A stretch of DNA of 64,000 nt from Chlorobium phaeovibrioides (GCF_003968655.1 NZ_RXYK01000009.1:1-64000), one strand, 5' to 3'; positions 47,064-56,953 are shown, counted from the stretch's first letter. Notes: generated by a model from the sequence alone, not told the origin. Made by a program: numbers and translations.

Positions 47064-48125
47064 TCAGGCGCCAAGGTGCCTGATGATTGCTGCTGTCATT
47101 TCTGTTGTTGAGACTGTTTTCTCACCAGGCGCGGCAATGTCTGCAGTTCTCATGCCTTCAGCCAGTGCGGCCTCAATTGCTTCGTGTATCTGTGCAGACA
47201 TTTCGGGCATACAGAAACTGTGCTCGAACATCATTGCAACGGAGGCAATGGTGGCAATCGGGTTTGCTATGTTCTTCCCTGCAATATCAGGAGCGCTGCC
47301 GTGAATGGGTTCATACATTGCATGAATCCTTCCAATGCTTGCCGAGGGGAGCATGCCGAGGCTTCCGGTAATCATGCCTGCGATGTCACTGAGAATGTCG
47401 CCGAAAAGGTTTCCTGTGACAATAACATCAAACTGTTTCGGGTTGCGCACTATCTGCATGGCGGCATTGTCCACATACATGTCGCCAAGTTCAATATCCC
47501 CGAAGTCGCGGTGCACGCGGTGCACTTCATTGCGCCAGAACTGCGAAACTTCAAGCACATTTGCCTTGTCGATGGACATGACTTTTTTGCTTCCTCTTTT
47601 CTGTGCAGCTTCAAACGCAAGGCGGGCAATGCGCTCGACCTCGTGTTTTTCGTAGACCATGGTGTTCCAGCCCTTCCCTTCGTCGTAACCGCGGGGCTCG
47701 CCGAAGTATATTCCTCCGGTCAGCTCCCTGAAAACGATGAAATCGGTTCCTCGAACCACATCAGCTTTCAGGCTGGACGCGTCAATAAGAGCGTCATAGA
47801 CCTTTGCGGGCCGGAGATTTGCGAAGAGTCCCAGTTCCCTGCGGATTTTCAGCAGGGCAGCTTCCGGTTTGTGCTCATGGGGCAGGTTTTCCCATTTCGG
47901 GCCACCTACTGCACCAAGCAGCACCGCATCGCACTCTTTGCATGCGGCAAGCGTTTCATCTGTCAGCATACTTCCGTGGAGGTCGTATGAGGCTCCACCG
48001 AACGGGTGCTCCTCAATCACGATTTCAAAGCCATGCTTTTTCGACAGATGCCTGAGAACATCAACAGCACCAGCCACCACTTCGGGGCCGATACCGTCAC
48101 CGGGAATAGAAACAATCTTATACAT
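47064..48125 (-). CDS. leuB: 3-isopropylmalate dehydrogenase
   Basis: A 353-residue NAD-dependent oxidative decarboxylase. Landmarks are IPGDGIGPEVV, GAVGGPKWENLP, RELTGGIYFGEPRG, MSIDKANVLEVSQFWR and the cofactor segment EPIHGSAPDIAGKNIANPIA. It completes leucine precursor synthesis and, in the citramalate route, would oxidise 3-methylmalate to 2-ketobutyrate. It lies 20 bases after ilvC. Confidence 0.96.
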   Translation of the reverse strand: MYKIVSIPGDGIGPEVVAGAVDVLRHLSKKHGFEIVIEEHPFGGASYDLHGSMLTDETLAACKECDAVLLGAVGGPKWENLPHEHKPEAALLKIRRELGLFANLRPAKVYDALIDASSLKADVVRGTDFIVFRELTGGIYFGEPRGYDEGKGWNTMVYEKHEVERIARLAFEAAQKRGSKKVMSIDKANVLEVSQFWRNEVHRVHRDFGDIELGDMYVDNAAMQIVRNPKQFDVIVTGNLFGDILSDIAGMITGSLGMLPSASIGRIHAMYEPIHGSAPDIAGKNIANPIATIASVAMMFEHSFCMPEMSAQIHEAIEAALAEGMRTADIAAPGEKTVSTTEMTAAIIRHLGA

Positions 48126-48145
48126 AGTCCGACCCTCGCGGGAAT

Positions 48146-49138
48146 TTATTTTTTAATCAGCCAGCTCATCATGTTGCGCAGTTTGGCGCCAACGGTTTCA
48201 ATCGGGTGGTTGCTGTTCTCTTTACGGAGCCTGTTGAGGTTCTTGTATCCCCCGTTGCACTCGTCAATGAACTCTTTGGCAAACCGTCCGTCCTGAACCT
48301 CTTCGAGGATTTTCTTCATTTCAGCCTTCACTGCAGGCGTAATGAGGCGTGGTCCACGGGTCATGCCGCCATATTCGGCCGTATCACTGACCGAGTAGTT
48401 CATTCTGGAAAGACCGCCTTCATAGAAAAGGTCGACAATGAGTTTCAGCTCATGCATGCACTCAAAGTAGGCAAGCTCTTCAGGGTATCCAGCTTCAACA
48501 AGGGTTTCAAAGCCGGCCTTGATAAGCTCGGCAGAGCCGCCGCAAAGTACAGCCTGTTCGCCGAACAGATCGGTTTCGGTCTCATTCTTGATGGTGGTTT
48601 CAATAACGCCGGCTTTTGCACCGCCAAGACCCTTTGCCCATGCAAGCGCCTGCTGTTTTGCATCTCCGGTTGCATCGTGATGGATTGCGATGAGGCAGGG
48701 TACGCCATTGCCTTCGGTGAATGTGCGCCGAACAAGATGTCCCGGGCTTTTCGGGGCAATCATGATAACATTGATGGTGTCGGGCGGAACAATCTGTTTG
48801 TAATGGATATTGAACCCGTGTGCGAAGGCAAGTGTGTTGCCCGGTTCCATGTTGGGAGCAATTTCAGAATCATAGATGGCTTTCTGGTACTGGTCGGGGA
48901 GCAGGACCATGACAACATCAGCCCATTTGACGGCATCTGCAATGGTGTCAACCTGCAGTCCGGCTTCACGGGCTTTCTGGCAGGAAGAGCTGTCGGCGCG
49001 AAGACCAACGCGAACATTCAGTCCGCTCTCTTTCAGGTTCAGCGCATGGGCATGGCCCTGGCTGCCATAACCGAGCACTGCGATATTTTTACCCTGCAGA
49101 TACCCAAGATCGGCATCCTGCTCATAATAAACATTCAT
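48146..49138 (-). CDS. ilvC: Ketol-acid reductoisomerase
   Basis: A 330-residue class I enzyme that rearranges and reduces acetolactate and acetohydroxybutyrate with NAD(P)H. The Rossmann domain has [19 protein letters not shown], and the loop RADSSSCQ after strand two carries Arg and Ser residues typical of NADPH preference. The knotted domain shows [22 protein letters not shown]. The start at 49138 ([17 protein letters not shown]) matches the family; the longer frame adds 29 unrelated residues. Confidence 0.96.
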   Translation of the reverse strand: MNVYYEQDADLGYLQGKNIAVLGYGSQGHAHALNLKESGLNVRVGLRADSSSCQKAREAGLQVDTIADAVKWADVVMVLLPDQYQKAIYDSEIAPNMEPGNTLAFAHGFNIHYKQIVPPDTINVIMIAPKSPGHLVRRTFTEGNGVPCLIAIHHDATGDAKQQALAWAKGLGGAKAGVIETTIKNETETDLFGEQAVLCGGSAELIKAGFETLVEAGYPEELAYFECMHELKLIVDLFYEGGLSRMNYSVSDTAEYGGMTRGPRLITPAVKAEMKKILEEVQDGRFAKEFIDECNGGYKNLNRLRKENSNHPIETVGAKLRNMMSWLIKK

Positions 49139-49184
49139 CTGTAGAATAGATTTTGATTGACGATTGACAGTGTAACAATGGATT

Positions 49185-49661
49185 TTATTCTCCCCGATGT
49201 ATGGCCACAGCGCCTGAACGGGCAAGCTCCCTTATGCCGTAAGGCCTGAAAATATCAATGGTGGTATTGATTTTATCGGGGGAACCAATGACCTCAATAG
49301 TAATGGATTTTTGTTTTATATCCACGACTTTGCCTTTAAAAACATTGATCAGCTCAAAAATCTCGTGCTGCGTAGCCTTGCTGAGTTTCAGTGTCATCAG
49401 CAGCAGCTCGCGCTCAACATGCGGCTGGTGGGTGAGGTCGGTCACCTTTATGGTGTCGATGAGCCGGTTCAGCTGCTTCAGAACCTGGCTGACAATCTGG
49501 TCGTCCCCACGGGTGACAATGGTCATGCGGGAGATTTCAGGATCTTCAGTCTCGCCGATCGAGATGCTTTGAAGATTGAAGCCACGGGCGCTGAACATTG
49601 AGGCAACCCGGTTGAGGGTGCCGAACTTGTTTTCGACAAGGACTGATATGAGATGTTTCAT
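49185..49661 (-). CDS. ilvN: Acetolactate synthase small (regulatory) subunit
   Basis: A 158-residue protein with an N-terminal ACT domain ([30 protein letters not shown]) and a C-terminal domain (about 85-158, [28 protein letters not shown]). It binds valine for feedback control and activates IlvB. It starts 10 bases after the ilvB stop. Confidence 0.95.
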   Translation of the reverse strand: MKHLISVLVENKFGTLNRVASMFSARGFNLQSISIGETEDPEISRMTIVTRGDDQIVSQVLKQLNRLIDTIKVTDLTHQPHVERELLLMTLKLSKATQHEIFELINVFKGKVVDIKQKSITIEVIGSPDKINTTIDIFRPYGIRELARSGAVAIHRGE

Positions 49662-49671
49662 TGGTGTTGGA

Positions 49672-51393
49672 TTAAACCATTGTTTTCGGATTCAGCCGCT
49701 CGAGCAGCATGTCGGAGATGGAGCCGCCGGCGGGAACCATGGGGAAGACCATGTCTTTTTTGATGACGCGGAATTCAACGAAGACAGGGCCTTCATTGTA
49801 GGCAAGGGCTTCTTTGATTGCGGCTTCGGCCTGGGCTGGGTTTTCTGCCCGCATGCTTTTGCAGCCAAAGGCTTCTACTACCTTCAAAAAGTCGGGGTTG
49901 CTGTCGTCAAGGTCGGTGAATGAGTATTTTTCCTGATGGAACAGTTCCTGCCACTGGCGCACCATGCCGAGGAAGCTGTTGTTGAGGAGGAAAATCTTGA
50001 TTGGCACCTTGTAGTGGACGGCGGTTACCAGCTCCTGTATGTTCATCATGAACCCTCCGTCTCCGCAGAAAAGGACAACCGGGCGGTCCTGGATGCCGAA
50101 TGCGGCTCCTATTGCTGCAGGAAGGCCGTAGCCCATGGTTCCAAGGCCGCCGCTGGTAATGATGGAGCGGGGGTTGTTGAAGTGGTAGTACTGCGAGGTC
50201 CACATCTGGTGCTGTCCTACATCGGTTACAACAACGGCGTTGCCTTCTGTTTCTTCTGAAACCGTGCTGATGACGAACTCTGTTTTCAGTGAGTCATTTT
50301 CAACGGTGAAGGTGAGGGGGCACTGCTTTTTCCATACATCGATTTCGGCAAGCCAGGTGTCGTGGTTTTCTGATTTTTCCGGCAGGGCTTTGATGAGCTG
50401 GGAAAGGAAATCCTTTGAGTCGCCGACGACGGGCAGGTCAACCTTGATGTTTTTGTCGACATTGGTCGGGTCGATGTCGTTGTGGATTTTATATGCCTGC
50501 GGGGCAAAGGTGTCCACTTTGCCGGTGACGCGGTCGTCAAAGCGTGCGCCGACGGCTATGAGCAGGTCGCATTTGTTGACTGCCTGGTTGGCCCAGTAGG
50601 TGCCGTGCATGCCGAGCATGCCCATGTTGAGAGGCTCGCTGGCTGGAAATGCGCCAAGTCCCTGGAGGGTCATGGTGACGGGAATGTTCAAGGCTTTGGC
50701 AAGGAGAGTCAGCTCCTTTGAGGCATTGGAGCTGATGACTCCACCCCCGATATAGAGCAGGGGGCGTTTGGCCGCTGCAATTTTTTTTGCCGCTTTTTCT
50801 ATCTGGTTGGCGTGGCAGGTGATGGTGGGCTTGAATCCCCGGATGTCGACGCTGTCGGGCCAGATGAATTCGCAGGTAGCGTTGAGGATGTCTTTGGGCA
50901 TGTCGACCAGTACCGGGCCGGGCCTGCCGTTGGTTGCCAGGAAAAACGCCTTGCGTATGGTTGTGGCAAGGTCGCGGACATCCTTTACCAGAAAGTTGTG
51001 TTTGGTGATGGGCCGGGTGATGCCGACAATGTCCGCCTCCTGAAATGCGTCGTTTCCTATCAGGCTGCTTGGAACCTGACCGGTGAAGATAACCATGGGG
51101 GAGGAGTCCATGTAGGCATTGGTGATGCCGGTGACCGTGTTTGTTGCACCTGGGCCTGAAGTTACCAGAACCACGCCGGGTTTGCCGGTGGCGCGGGCGT
51201 ACCCTTCGGCCATATGGGTTGCGCCTTGTTCGTGACGGACAAGAATATGCTTGATGTCGGTGACATCGTAGAGTGTTTCGTAAACTTTCAGGAGTGCTCC
51301 ACCGGGATAGCCGAAAATGGTGTCGACTTTTTCACGCCGGAGGCATTCAAAGAATATTTCAGAACCATTCAGCTTTTGGGCTGTCGTATGCAT
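49672..51393 (-). CDS. ilvB: Acetolactate synthase large (catalytic) subunit
   Basis: A 573-residue TPP enzyme that makes acetolactate from two pyruvates, or acetohydroxybutyrate from pyruvate plus 2-ketobutyrate. Landmarks are GYPGGALLKVYETLYD, the catalytic Glu in LVRHEQGATHMAEGYARATGK, TSGPGATNTVTGI and the TPP motif CGDGGFMMNIQELVTA...LLNNSFLGMV. The ATG at 51393, 13 bases after the ilvD stop, is preferred to a GTG at 51420 that overlaps ilvD. Confidence 0.95.
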   Translation of the reverse strand: MHTTAQKLNGSEIFFECLRREKVDTIFGYPGGALLKVYETLYDVTDIKHILVRHEQGATHMAEGYARATGKPGVVLVTSGPGATNTVTGITNAYMDSSPMVIFTGQVPSSLIGNDAFQEADIVGITRPITKHNFLVKDVRDLATTIRKAFFLATNGRPGPVLVDMPKDILNATCEFIWPDSVDIRGFKPTITCHANQIEKAAKKIAAAKRPLLYIGGGVISSNASKELTLLAKALNIPVTMTLQGLGAFPASEPLNMGMLGMHGTYWANQAVNKCDLLIAVGARFDDRVTGKVDTFAPQAYKIHNDIDPTNVDKNIKVDLPVVGDSKDFLSQLIKALPEKSENHDTWLAEIDVWKKQCPLTFTVENDSLKTEFVISTVSEETEGNAVVVTDVGQHQMWTSQYYHFNNPRSIITSGGLGTMGYGLPAAIGAAFGIQDRPVVLFCGDGGFMMNIQELVTAVHYKVPIKIFLLNNSFLGMVRQWQELFHQEKYSFTDLDDSNPDFLKVVEAFGCKSMRAENPAQAEAAIKEALAYNEGPVFVEFRVIKKDMVFPMVPAGGSISDMLLERLNPKTMV

Positions 51394-51406
51394 CTGTTGG
51401 GTTGTT

Positions 51407-53104
51407 TTATTTGGGTTCACAGGAAACTGGGGTTTTCAGTATGGCACCTGTGCTTGCCGAGGTGACCATCTGGGAGTATCGGGCAAGATAGCCCTTTTTG
51501 ATTTTTGGCTGAAAATCCGGAAGCGCTGCAATCCGACTGGCAATGTCTTCATCTGTCAAGTCCACCGAAATGGTTCTGCCGGGTATATCTATAGTGATGG
51601 TGTCGCCATTCTGAAGCGCGGCAATGGGTCCTTTTTCAGCTGCTTCGGGTGAAATGTGACCGATGCAGGCTCCTCTTGAGCCTCCAGAAAACCTTCCGTC
51701 GGTAATGAGGGCAACTGAGTCGCCGAGTCCGCGGCCCATGATGACGCTGGTGGGGGAGAGCATTTCGGGCATGCCGGGGCCTCCTTTTGGTCCTTCGTAA
51801 CGGATGACGACGACATCGCCGGATTTGACCTCTCCTTCCATAATGCCTTTTATTGCATCGTCCTGGCAGTCGTACACCTTGGCCGGGCCGGTGTGCTTCA
51901 TCATGGGTGCGCTGACTGCACCGGTTTTGATGACTGAGCCCTGGGGGGCAAGGTTGCCGTAGAGGACGCAGAGGCCGCCGGTTGCGGAGTAGGGGTCTTC
52001 CACGCTGCGGATGACTGAGCGGTCTTTGACTTCAGCATCTGCTATGTTTTCTCCGAGGGTGTGGCCGGTAACGGTTGGAACAGAGAGGTCAAGCAGACCC
52101 TCAACTTTGGAAAGTTCATGGAGAATGGCTGAAATGCCTCCTGCGCGGTCAACATCTTCTATATGCACGGCCATGGTTGCCGGGCTCACTTTGCAGATAT
52201 ACGGGGTTCGGGCTGAAAGCGCATTGAGTTCTGAAAAGTCGAAATCAAGTTCAGCCTCATTGGCTATGGCCAGAGTGTGGAGGATGGTGTTGGTGCTGCC
52301 TCCCATGGCGAAGTCGAGAGCAAAGGCGTTCAAGAGTGCTTCCCGTGAAAGGATGTCGCGCGGGCGCACATTGTTTTTGACGAGTGTGATGATCTGGCGT
52401 GAAGCTTCCCGTACCAGTTCATTGCGGCGGGGGTCGACGGCAAGAATGGTTCCGTTTCCGGGCAGGGCGAAGCCAAGTGCTTCAGACAGGCAGTTCATGG
52501 AGTTTGCCGTGAACATTCCCGAGCATGAACCGCATCCGGGGCATGCGTTCTCTTCTATGCTTTCAAGTTCCTGCTCGCTGATTTCCCCGGTGCTGTGCTG
52601 CCCGACAGCTTCAAAGACTGATATGAGGTCAACTGTTTTTCCTGACGGGGTGCATCCGGCTTTCATCGGGCCGCCGGAAACGAAGATGACCGGAATATTG
52701 ATGCGAAGAGCCGCCATCATCATGCCGGGGGTGATTTTGTCGCAGTTTGGTATGCAGACAAGCCCGTCAAGACGGTGCGCTTCGGCAACGGTTTCAACGC
52801 TGTCGGCAATCAGTTCGCGGCTGGCAAGGGAGTAGCGCATGCCGATATGACCCATGGCAATGCCGTCACAGACACCGATGGTATTGAATTCAAAGGGAAC
52901 GCCGCCTGCTTTTCTGACTTCCTCTTTGGCTATTCTTCCAAGCTCCTGCAGGTGGGCATGTCCAGGAATGAGTTCATTGAAGGAGTTGCATATGCCGATG
53001 AAGGGCTTTCTGTAATCACCTTTTTCTTTGATGGTGCCCGTCGCTTTCAGGAGGCTTCGGTGAGGGGCTTTTTCAAAACCGGTTTTTATTGTGTCGGATC
53101 TCAT
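51407..53104 (-). CDS. ilvD: Dihydroxy-acid dehydratase
   Basis: A 565-residue iron-sulfur enzyme, third of the common valine/isoleucine pathway. The cluster cysteines are in [26 protein letters not shown] and [33 protein letters not shown] and the C-terminal [21 protein letters not shown] are family hallmarks. It is the first gene of the cluster; the 230-base region upstream may hold a leader peptide and attenuator. Confidence 0.96.
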   Translation of the reverse strand: MRSDTIKTGFEKAPHRSLLKATGTIKEKGDYRKPFIGICNSFNELIPGHAHLQELGRIAKEEVRKAGGVPFEFNTIGVCDGIAMGHIGMRYSLASRELIADSVETVAEAHRLDGLVCIPNCDKITPGMMMAALRINIPVIFVSGGPMKAGCTPSGKTVDLISVFEAVGQHSTGEISEQELESIEENACPGCGSCSGMFTANSMNCLSEALGFALPGNGTILAVDPRRNELVREASRQIITLVKNNVRPRDILSREALLNAFALDFAMGGSTNTILHTLAIANEAELDFDFSELNALSARTPYICKVSPATMAVHIEDVDRAGGISAILHELSKVEGLLDLSVPTVTGHTLGENIADAEVKDRSVIRSVEDPYSATGGLCVLYGNLAPQGSVIKTGAVSAPMMKHTGPAKVYDCQDDAIKGIMEGEVKSGDVVVIRYEGPKGGPGMPEMLSPTSVIMGRGLGDSVALITDGRFSGGSRGACIGHISPEAAEKGPIAALQNGDTITIDIPGRTISVDLTDEDIASRIAALPDFQPKIKKGYLARYSQMVTSASTGAILKTPVSCEPK

Positions 53105-53245
53105 TGCCTGAAGTGTATCAGAGTTGAAGAGTGGAAGAGGTGGAGGTATCTGTCTGCTGCCGGCCCGTGGTCAAGAGAGCCCTGGCATGGTTATGCATGA
53201 ATGGTAAGGCGAGAGTTGCGCATGGCGGCACCAATGAAATGAAAA

Positions 53246-53271
53246 ATGGGGTTTAAGTTACATCACCCCAT
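53246..53271 (-). terminator. Candidate attenuator hairpin upstream of ilvD
   Basis: On the minus strand ATGGGGT and ACCCCAT form a perfect 7-bp stem with a 12-base loop followed by TTTTC, about 140 bases before the ilvD start. The plus strand has no T-run after the stem, so the polarity fits the ilv operon. The stem is short; function is inferred. Confidence 0.35.
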
Positions 53272-53335
53272 GCATTAATACAAATAATCGGTAATCCCGC
53301 GGGGGCGAGCTCCTCGCTGCTGTTTTTGGTGGCAT
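53258..53335 (-). CDS. Candidate 25-residue leader peptide of the ilv-leu cluster
   Basis: A short frame from ATG at 53335 to TAA at 53258 ends with residues LFVLMHGVM, and its last codons include TTA, GTA, TTA and GTG (Leu, Val, Leu, Val). Its stop codon lies in the loop of the candidate attenuator hairpin. A ribosome waiting at these codons would cover the 5' arm of the hairpin. No clear ribosome-binding site is visible and short frames occur by chance, so this is tentative. Confidence 0.25.
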   Translation of the reverse strand: MPPKTAARSSPPRDYRLFVLMHGVM

Positions 53336-53399
53336 CTGTTTTTTGAGTACTTTTATTGACCTGTTTTATCACAAAATGGCTGTAAAAAAAGGAAGCAGT

Positions 53400-54980
53400 A
53401 TGATGCATGTGCAAGTACCCTCAACACAGGAGGCTCCGGCTTATCTCCTTATGTTCGGACTCATCATGGTCCTTGTTGTTCTTGCGGAACTTCTCACCAG
53501 AAAATTCCGTCTCCCCTCTCTTGTTGCCCGCAAAGTGCTTCATCTTTCTGTAGGGGTTGTGCTGTTCTTTGTTCCTTACCTTTTTAAAGAGAACTATTTC
53601 CCGTTGATGCTGGGGGTCATGTTTCTCTTCCTGAACACTCTCAACCTCATGATGGGGTGGTTCCGTTCCCTGCTCTCCCGTCCGGTTGAGGGCGAGGAGA
53701 CAGCGCCCGCTGTTCCCAGTTACGGCTCCGTTCTGTTTCCTCTTGTCTATATGCTCGGTGTTCTCCTGTTCTGGTATTCGCATCCATGGATTCTGCAGAC
53801 GGCGCTTCTTGTCATGGCTGTGGGCGACTCGCTGGCAGCGCTTGTTGGCGGGGCATACGGCACTCACCGCATTGAATCGCTGACGCGGAACAGGAAAACG
53901 GTTGAGGGTTCATTGACCATGTTTTTCGTTTCATTTTTCCTTGTTGCCACTTCGCTCTTCTCTTTTCGTGATGATTTTACCGGAGGTCTTGCCGGTGAGG
54001 GCTTTACCATGCTGCTTCTGCTTGCCTTGCTGATTGCTTTGGTGGTTACGGTTGTGGAGGCTCTTCTTTCACACGGACTCGACAATTTTTTCATTCCTGT
54101 TTCAGTTGCCTACATCCTTTACCTGCTTGAGGTGAACCATACCGTTCAGCTTGAGAATTTTCTTCTTGGCGGTCTTTTTGCTTTTCTGCTTGCTGTTTTT
54201 TCTCTGAAGGTTAAATTTCTCAACAACAGTGGAGCGGCTGCTACATTTCTGCTCGGAACCACCATTTTCGGAATTGGCGGCATAGCCTGGACGGTTCCGC
54301 TTCTTACCTTCTATCTGCTCTCGTCGGTGCTTTCAAAGCTTGGAGGCAAACGGAAGGCAAAGTTTGATCTGGTTTTTGAGAAGGGGTCCCAGAGAGATGC
54401 GGGGCAGGTGTATGCAAATGGCGGGATTGCCTGGATTCTGATGATCATTTACTCGCTGAATGGAAGTCCGGCAATTTTCTTTGCTTATCTCGGTACGCTT
54501 GCGGCCGTCCAGGCCGACACCTGGGCAACGGAGATAGGGACAATGTGGCCAAACCCGAAAGCATGGCTTGTGACAACCCTCAAGCCTGTGCCGGTAGGTA
54601 CTTCAGGGGGGGTTTCAGTACCCGGAACTTCCGGAGCATTCATCGGTTCCTTGTTCATCTGCTCCAGCGCACTTGCCGTTGGTGTGCCCTGGATCCACCA
54701 GTTTGGTGTTGTTGAGTCGCTCCTGCTCATAGGGTTTTCCGGGCTTCTTGCCAGTCTTGTCGACAGCTTTTTCGGAGCCACACTTCAGGCGCAGTATTAC
54801 GATCCCATCCGGGAAAAGGTGACAGAGAGAACCCATAGTACCGCACCGGACGGATCTCAGGTTGAAAACAGGCTTCTCAAAGGCTACGCTCTTGTGAACA
54901 ATGATCTTGTCAATACACTCTGTGCCCTTTCCGGATCAATGCTTGCATATTTTGTCATAAGCAGTTATCAGCTCTTTTGA
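53400..54980 (+). CDS. Fused phytol kinase-like (VTE5) and DUF92 (VTE6-like) membrane protein
   Basis: A 526-residue protein with about 13 membrane spans. The first half (about 10-225) belongs to the phytol/dolichol kinase-like CTP-dependent family: ARKVLHLSVGVVLFFVPYLF, VMAVGDSLAALVGGAYGTHR and NRKTVEGSLTMFFVSF. The second half (about 245-520) is a DUF92 domain: LNNSGAAATFLLGTTIFGIGG, KRKAKFDLVFEKGSQRDAGQVYANG, AVQADTWATEIGT and VPGTSGAFIG. In plants VTE5 phosphorylates phytol and the DUF92 protein VTE6 phosphorylates phytyl phosphate, so the fusion could turn free phytol (or farnesol) into the diphosphate used for bacteriochlorophyll tails. The start at 53400 follows AAAGGAAG. Confidence 0.8.
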   Translation: MMHVQVPSTQEAPAYLLMFGLIMVLVVLAELLTRKFRLPSLVARKVLHLSVGVVLFFVPYLFKENYFPLMLGVMFLFLNTLNLMMGWFRSLLSRPVEGEETAPAVPSYGSVLFPLVYMLGVLLFWYSHPWILQTALLVMAVGDSLAALVGGAYGTHRIESLTRNRKTVEGSLTMFFVSFFLVATSLFSFRDDFTGGLAGEGFTMLLLLALLIALVVTVVEALLSHGLDNFFIPVSVAYILYLLEVNHTVQLENFLLGGLFAFLLAVFSLKVKFLNNSGAAATFLLGTTIFGIGGIAWTVPLLTFYLLSSVLSKLGGKRKAKFDLVFEKGSQRDAGQVYANGGIAWILMIIYSLNGSPAIFFAYLGTLAAVQADTWATEIGTMWPNPKAWLVTTLKPVPVGTSGGVSVPGTSGAFIGSLFICSSALAVGVPWIHQFGVVESLLLIGFSGLLASLVDSFFGATLQAQYYDPIREKVTERTHSTAPDGSQVENRLLKGYALVNNDLVNTLCALSGSMLAYFVISSYQLF

Positions 54981-55008
54981 GCACAACATTTAACCATTCT
55001 TGATTCCC

Positions 55009-55671
55009 ATGTCTGATTCTCAAATCGGGATTATCGACCTGCTGTTCCAGGCGGGTCCAGTTGTTCTTTTTGTTCTTGTTGTGCTTCTGCTTTTTTCAGT
55101 TGGTTCCTGGGCCATCATTCTCTATAAGTTCGGTGCCGTGCGCAGCTCAATGAACGAGTCGAAGGCGTTTCTTGATTGTTTCTTTGAGTCGGGCAGTGCA
55201 GACCGGATATTCAGTGAGAGCGAAAAGTTCAGAAACGGCTCTCTCTCAAAGGTTTTTCGTGCCGCCTATATTGAAAACAGGGCAGTTGCCGCTTCGCCCG
55301 GCGCTGTTGATGACAGGCTTCGTATTGCCCGTGCGGTGAAAAGAGAGGCAAATCTTGAGGCGAAGCGACTCTCCTCTCTCGTGCCGTTTCTTGCAACAGT
55401 GGGAAATACGGCCCCTTTCATTGGACTTTTCGGGACAGTCTGGGGAATCATGAGTGCTTTCCAGAACATCGGGCTGGTGCAGTCGGCTTCCCTGGCGGTT
55501 GTGGCTCCCGGCATTTCCGAGGCTCTTGTTGCTACGGCAGCAGGTCTTGCGGCGGCCATTCCGGCTGTTATGGGGTATAACTATTTTTCGCAGCAGATCG
55601 GCATTATTGAACGGGACCTGGAAGAGTTTGCTCCGGAGTTTGTTGCAGTCTGTCTTCATAATCAATCCTGA
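55009..55671 (+). CDS. tolQ: TolQ/ExbB-type proton channel subunit
   Basis: A 220-residue MotA/TolQ/ExbB protein with three membrane spans (about 14-36, 130-152, 165-190). The conserved signature is LVPFLATVGNTAPFIGLFGTVWGIMSAF followed by APGISEALVATAAGLAAAIPAVMGYNYF. It uses the proton gradient to drive TolA and the Tol-Pal system during outer-membrane constriction. The ATG at 55009 is chosen over a TTG three codons upstream. It is followed by tolR after eight bases. Confidence 0.92.
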   Translation: MSDSQIGIIDLLFQAGPVVLFVLVVLLLFSVGSWAIILYKFGAVRSSMNESKAFLDCFFESGSADRIFSESEKFRNGSLSKVFRAAYIENRAVAASPGAVDDRLRIARAVKREANLEAKRLSSLVPFLATVGNTAPFIGLFGTVWGIMSAFQNIGLVQSASLAVVAPGISEALVATAAGLAAAIPAVMGYNYFSQQIGIIERDLEEFAPEFVAVCLHNQS

Positions 55672-55679
55672 GCGCGGCC

Positions 55680-56120
55680 ATGGCAATGATGACTTCCGGA
55701 AAAGGCAGCCTCATGAGCGACATCAATGTCACTCCGCTGGTTGATGTGATGCTGGTGCTGCTGATTATTTTCATGGTGACGGCGCCAATGATGACGCATG
55801 GTGTCAAGGTTGAAACCCCGGAGACAACCCATGAAAAACTTGATGTTGACCCGAAGGGGCTGATGATCAGTATTGACGCATCCCGGCGGGTGTTTGTGAA
55901 CCAGTATGAACTTCGTGCTTCTGAAGTCCGCGAGAAGCTCCCGACATTGCTGGATGTTGGTGAAACCCGTGAGGTGTATCTCAAGGCTGACAAGAGCCTT
56001 CCCTACGGTCTGGTGATGGATGTCATGGCGCAGATCAGGGATGCGGGAATAGAAAACATCGGTATGGTGACTGAGCCCGTTTCTCTGGCAGGAAAAGACG
56101 AAAAGGGCTCTGGTTTATGA
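55680..56120 (+). CDS. tolR: TolR/ExbD-type subunit
   Basis: A 146-residue protein with one N-terminal membrane span containing the functional aspartate (Asp22 in PLVDVMLVLLIIFMV) and a periplasmic domain ending NIGMVTEPV. The SDINVTPLVD opening is the family hallmark. Its stop overlaps the tolA start by four bases. Position between tolQ and tolA/tolB favours the Tol over the TonB system. Confidence 0.92.
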   Translation: MAMMTSGKGSLMSDINVTPLVDVMLVLLIIFMVTAPMMTHGVKVETPETTHEKLDVDPKGLMISIDASRRVFVNQYELRASEVREKLPTLLDVGETREVYLKADKSLPYGLVMDVMAQIRDAGIENIGMVTEPVSLAGKDEKGSGL

Positions 56121-56953
56121 GAAAAAGCGGTGCTCCGGGTGGACAGGATAAAACATTCTCCTTCTGGCTTGCTGTTGCGGCGGGCATCCATGTGGTCGTG
56201 CTTTTCGGGCTTGTTGGACTTCAGTCACTCAATCGTGTGCAGAGCTTCAAGCCCCGGGTTGTCAGTGTGAGCCTGCTGTCACTTCCCGGGACGGGCGGTT
56301 CATCGGAGAAGGCGGGGAAAAAGGTGCCTGCGGCGGCGAAACCTGCGCCCCGAAAGCCAGCAGCAAAGAAGGTTCCTGAGCCTGCTCCGGCACCGGTTCC
56401 GAAGCCTAAGGCAGCCAAAAAAGTGCCGGTTGAGCCTGCGAGTAAACCAAAGCCGGTAAAGCCAAAGAAAGAGGATGCACTTGCCAGTGCTCTTGACCGG
56501 TTGAAAAAAGGGGTGGAGCAGAAAAAAAGCCCTTCTGCTGATGACAATCTCAAAAGCGCGCTTTCCCGACTCAAGGCGGGTGCGGCAACATCGGCATCGG
56601 GAACTGGAGGAGAGGCTGCGGGCACTGGTACAAAGGGTGCGGGTTCAGGCACCGGCGGATTGGCCGACCCCTATAAAGCCGCTGTTGCCGGCATCATACA
56701 GGAGAATTGGGAGTTTTCAGGTTCACTTCTTCGCAATACCAGCGGAATGGAGGTATTTGTCCGGATTCGTGTGCAGGCAAACGGGACGATAGCGCAGATA
56801 GTTTTTGACCAAAGGTCGCCAAGTGAATATCTTAATAACTCAGTAAAGAAGGCACTGGAGAAATCCTCTCCATTGCCTCCGTTTCCGCCGGAATACGGTT
56901 CACCTCAGGAGTGGATAGGCTTTGTGTTTACTCCGTCCGGTATTGAGCAGTAA
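56117..56953 (+). CDS. tolA: TolA-like protein with TonB-type C-terminal domain
   Basis: A 278-residue protein spanning the periplasm. One N-terminal membrane helix (about 15-37) is followed by a long Pro-, Lys- and Ala-rich linker (60-190, runs such as PAPAPVPKPKAAKK) and a C-terminal domain (about 195-278) with YKAAVAGIIQENWEFSGSLL and FVRIRVQANGTIAQIVFDQRSPSEYLNNSVKKAL, the TonB/TolA C-terminal fold. It couples TolQR to Pal/TolB. TonB is the alternative name; the tolB-pal neighbours decide for TolA. Confidence 0.87.
   Translation: MRKSGAPGGQDKTFSFWLAVAAGIHVVVLFGLVGLQSLNRVQSFKPRVVSVSLLSLPGTGGSSEKAGKKVPAAAKPAPRKPAAKKVPEPAPAPVPKPKAAKKVPVEPASKPKPVKPKKEDALASALDRLKKGVEQKKSPSADDNLKSALSRLKAGAATSASGTGGEAAGTGTKGAGSGTGGLADPYKAAVAGIIQENWEFSGSLLRNTSGMEVFVRIRVQANGTIAQIVFDQRSPSEYLNNSVKKALEKSSPLPPFPPEYGSPQEWIGFVFTPSGIEQ

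Noticed and set aside
53187-53225. Second short frame (about 10 codons) between the candidate attenuator and ilvD
   Set aside because: It lies after the hairpin, lacks a ribosome site and is not enriched in branched-chain codons.
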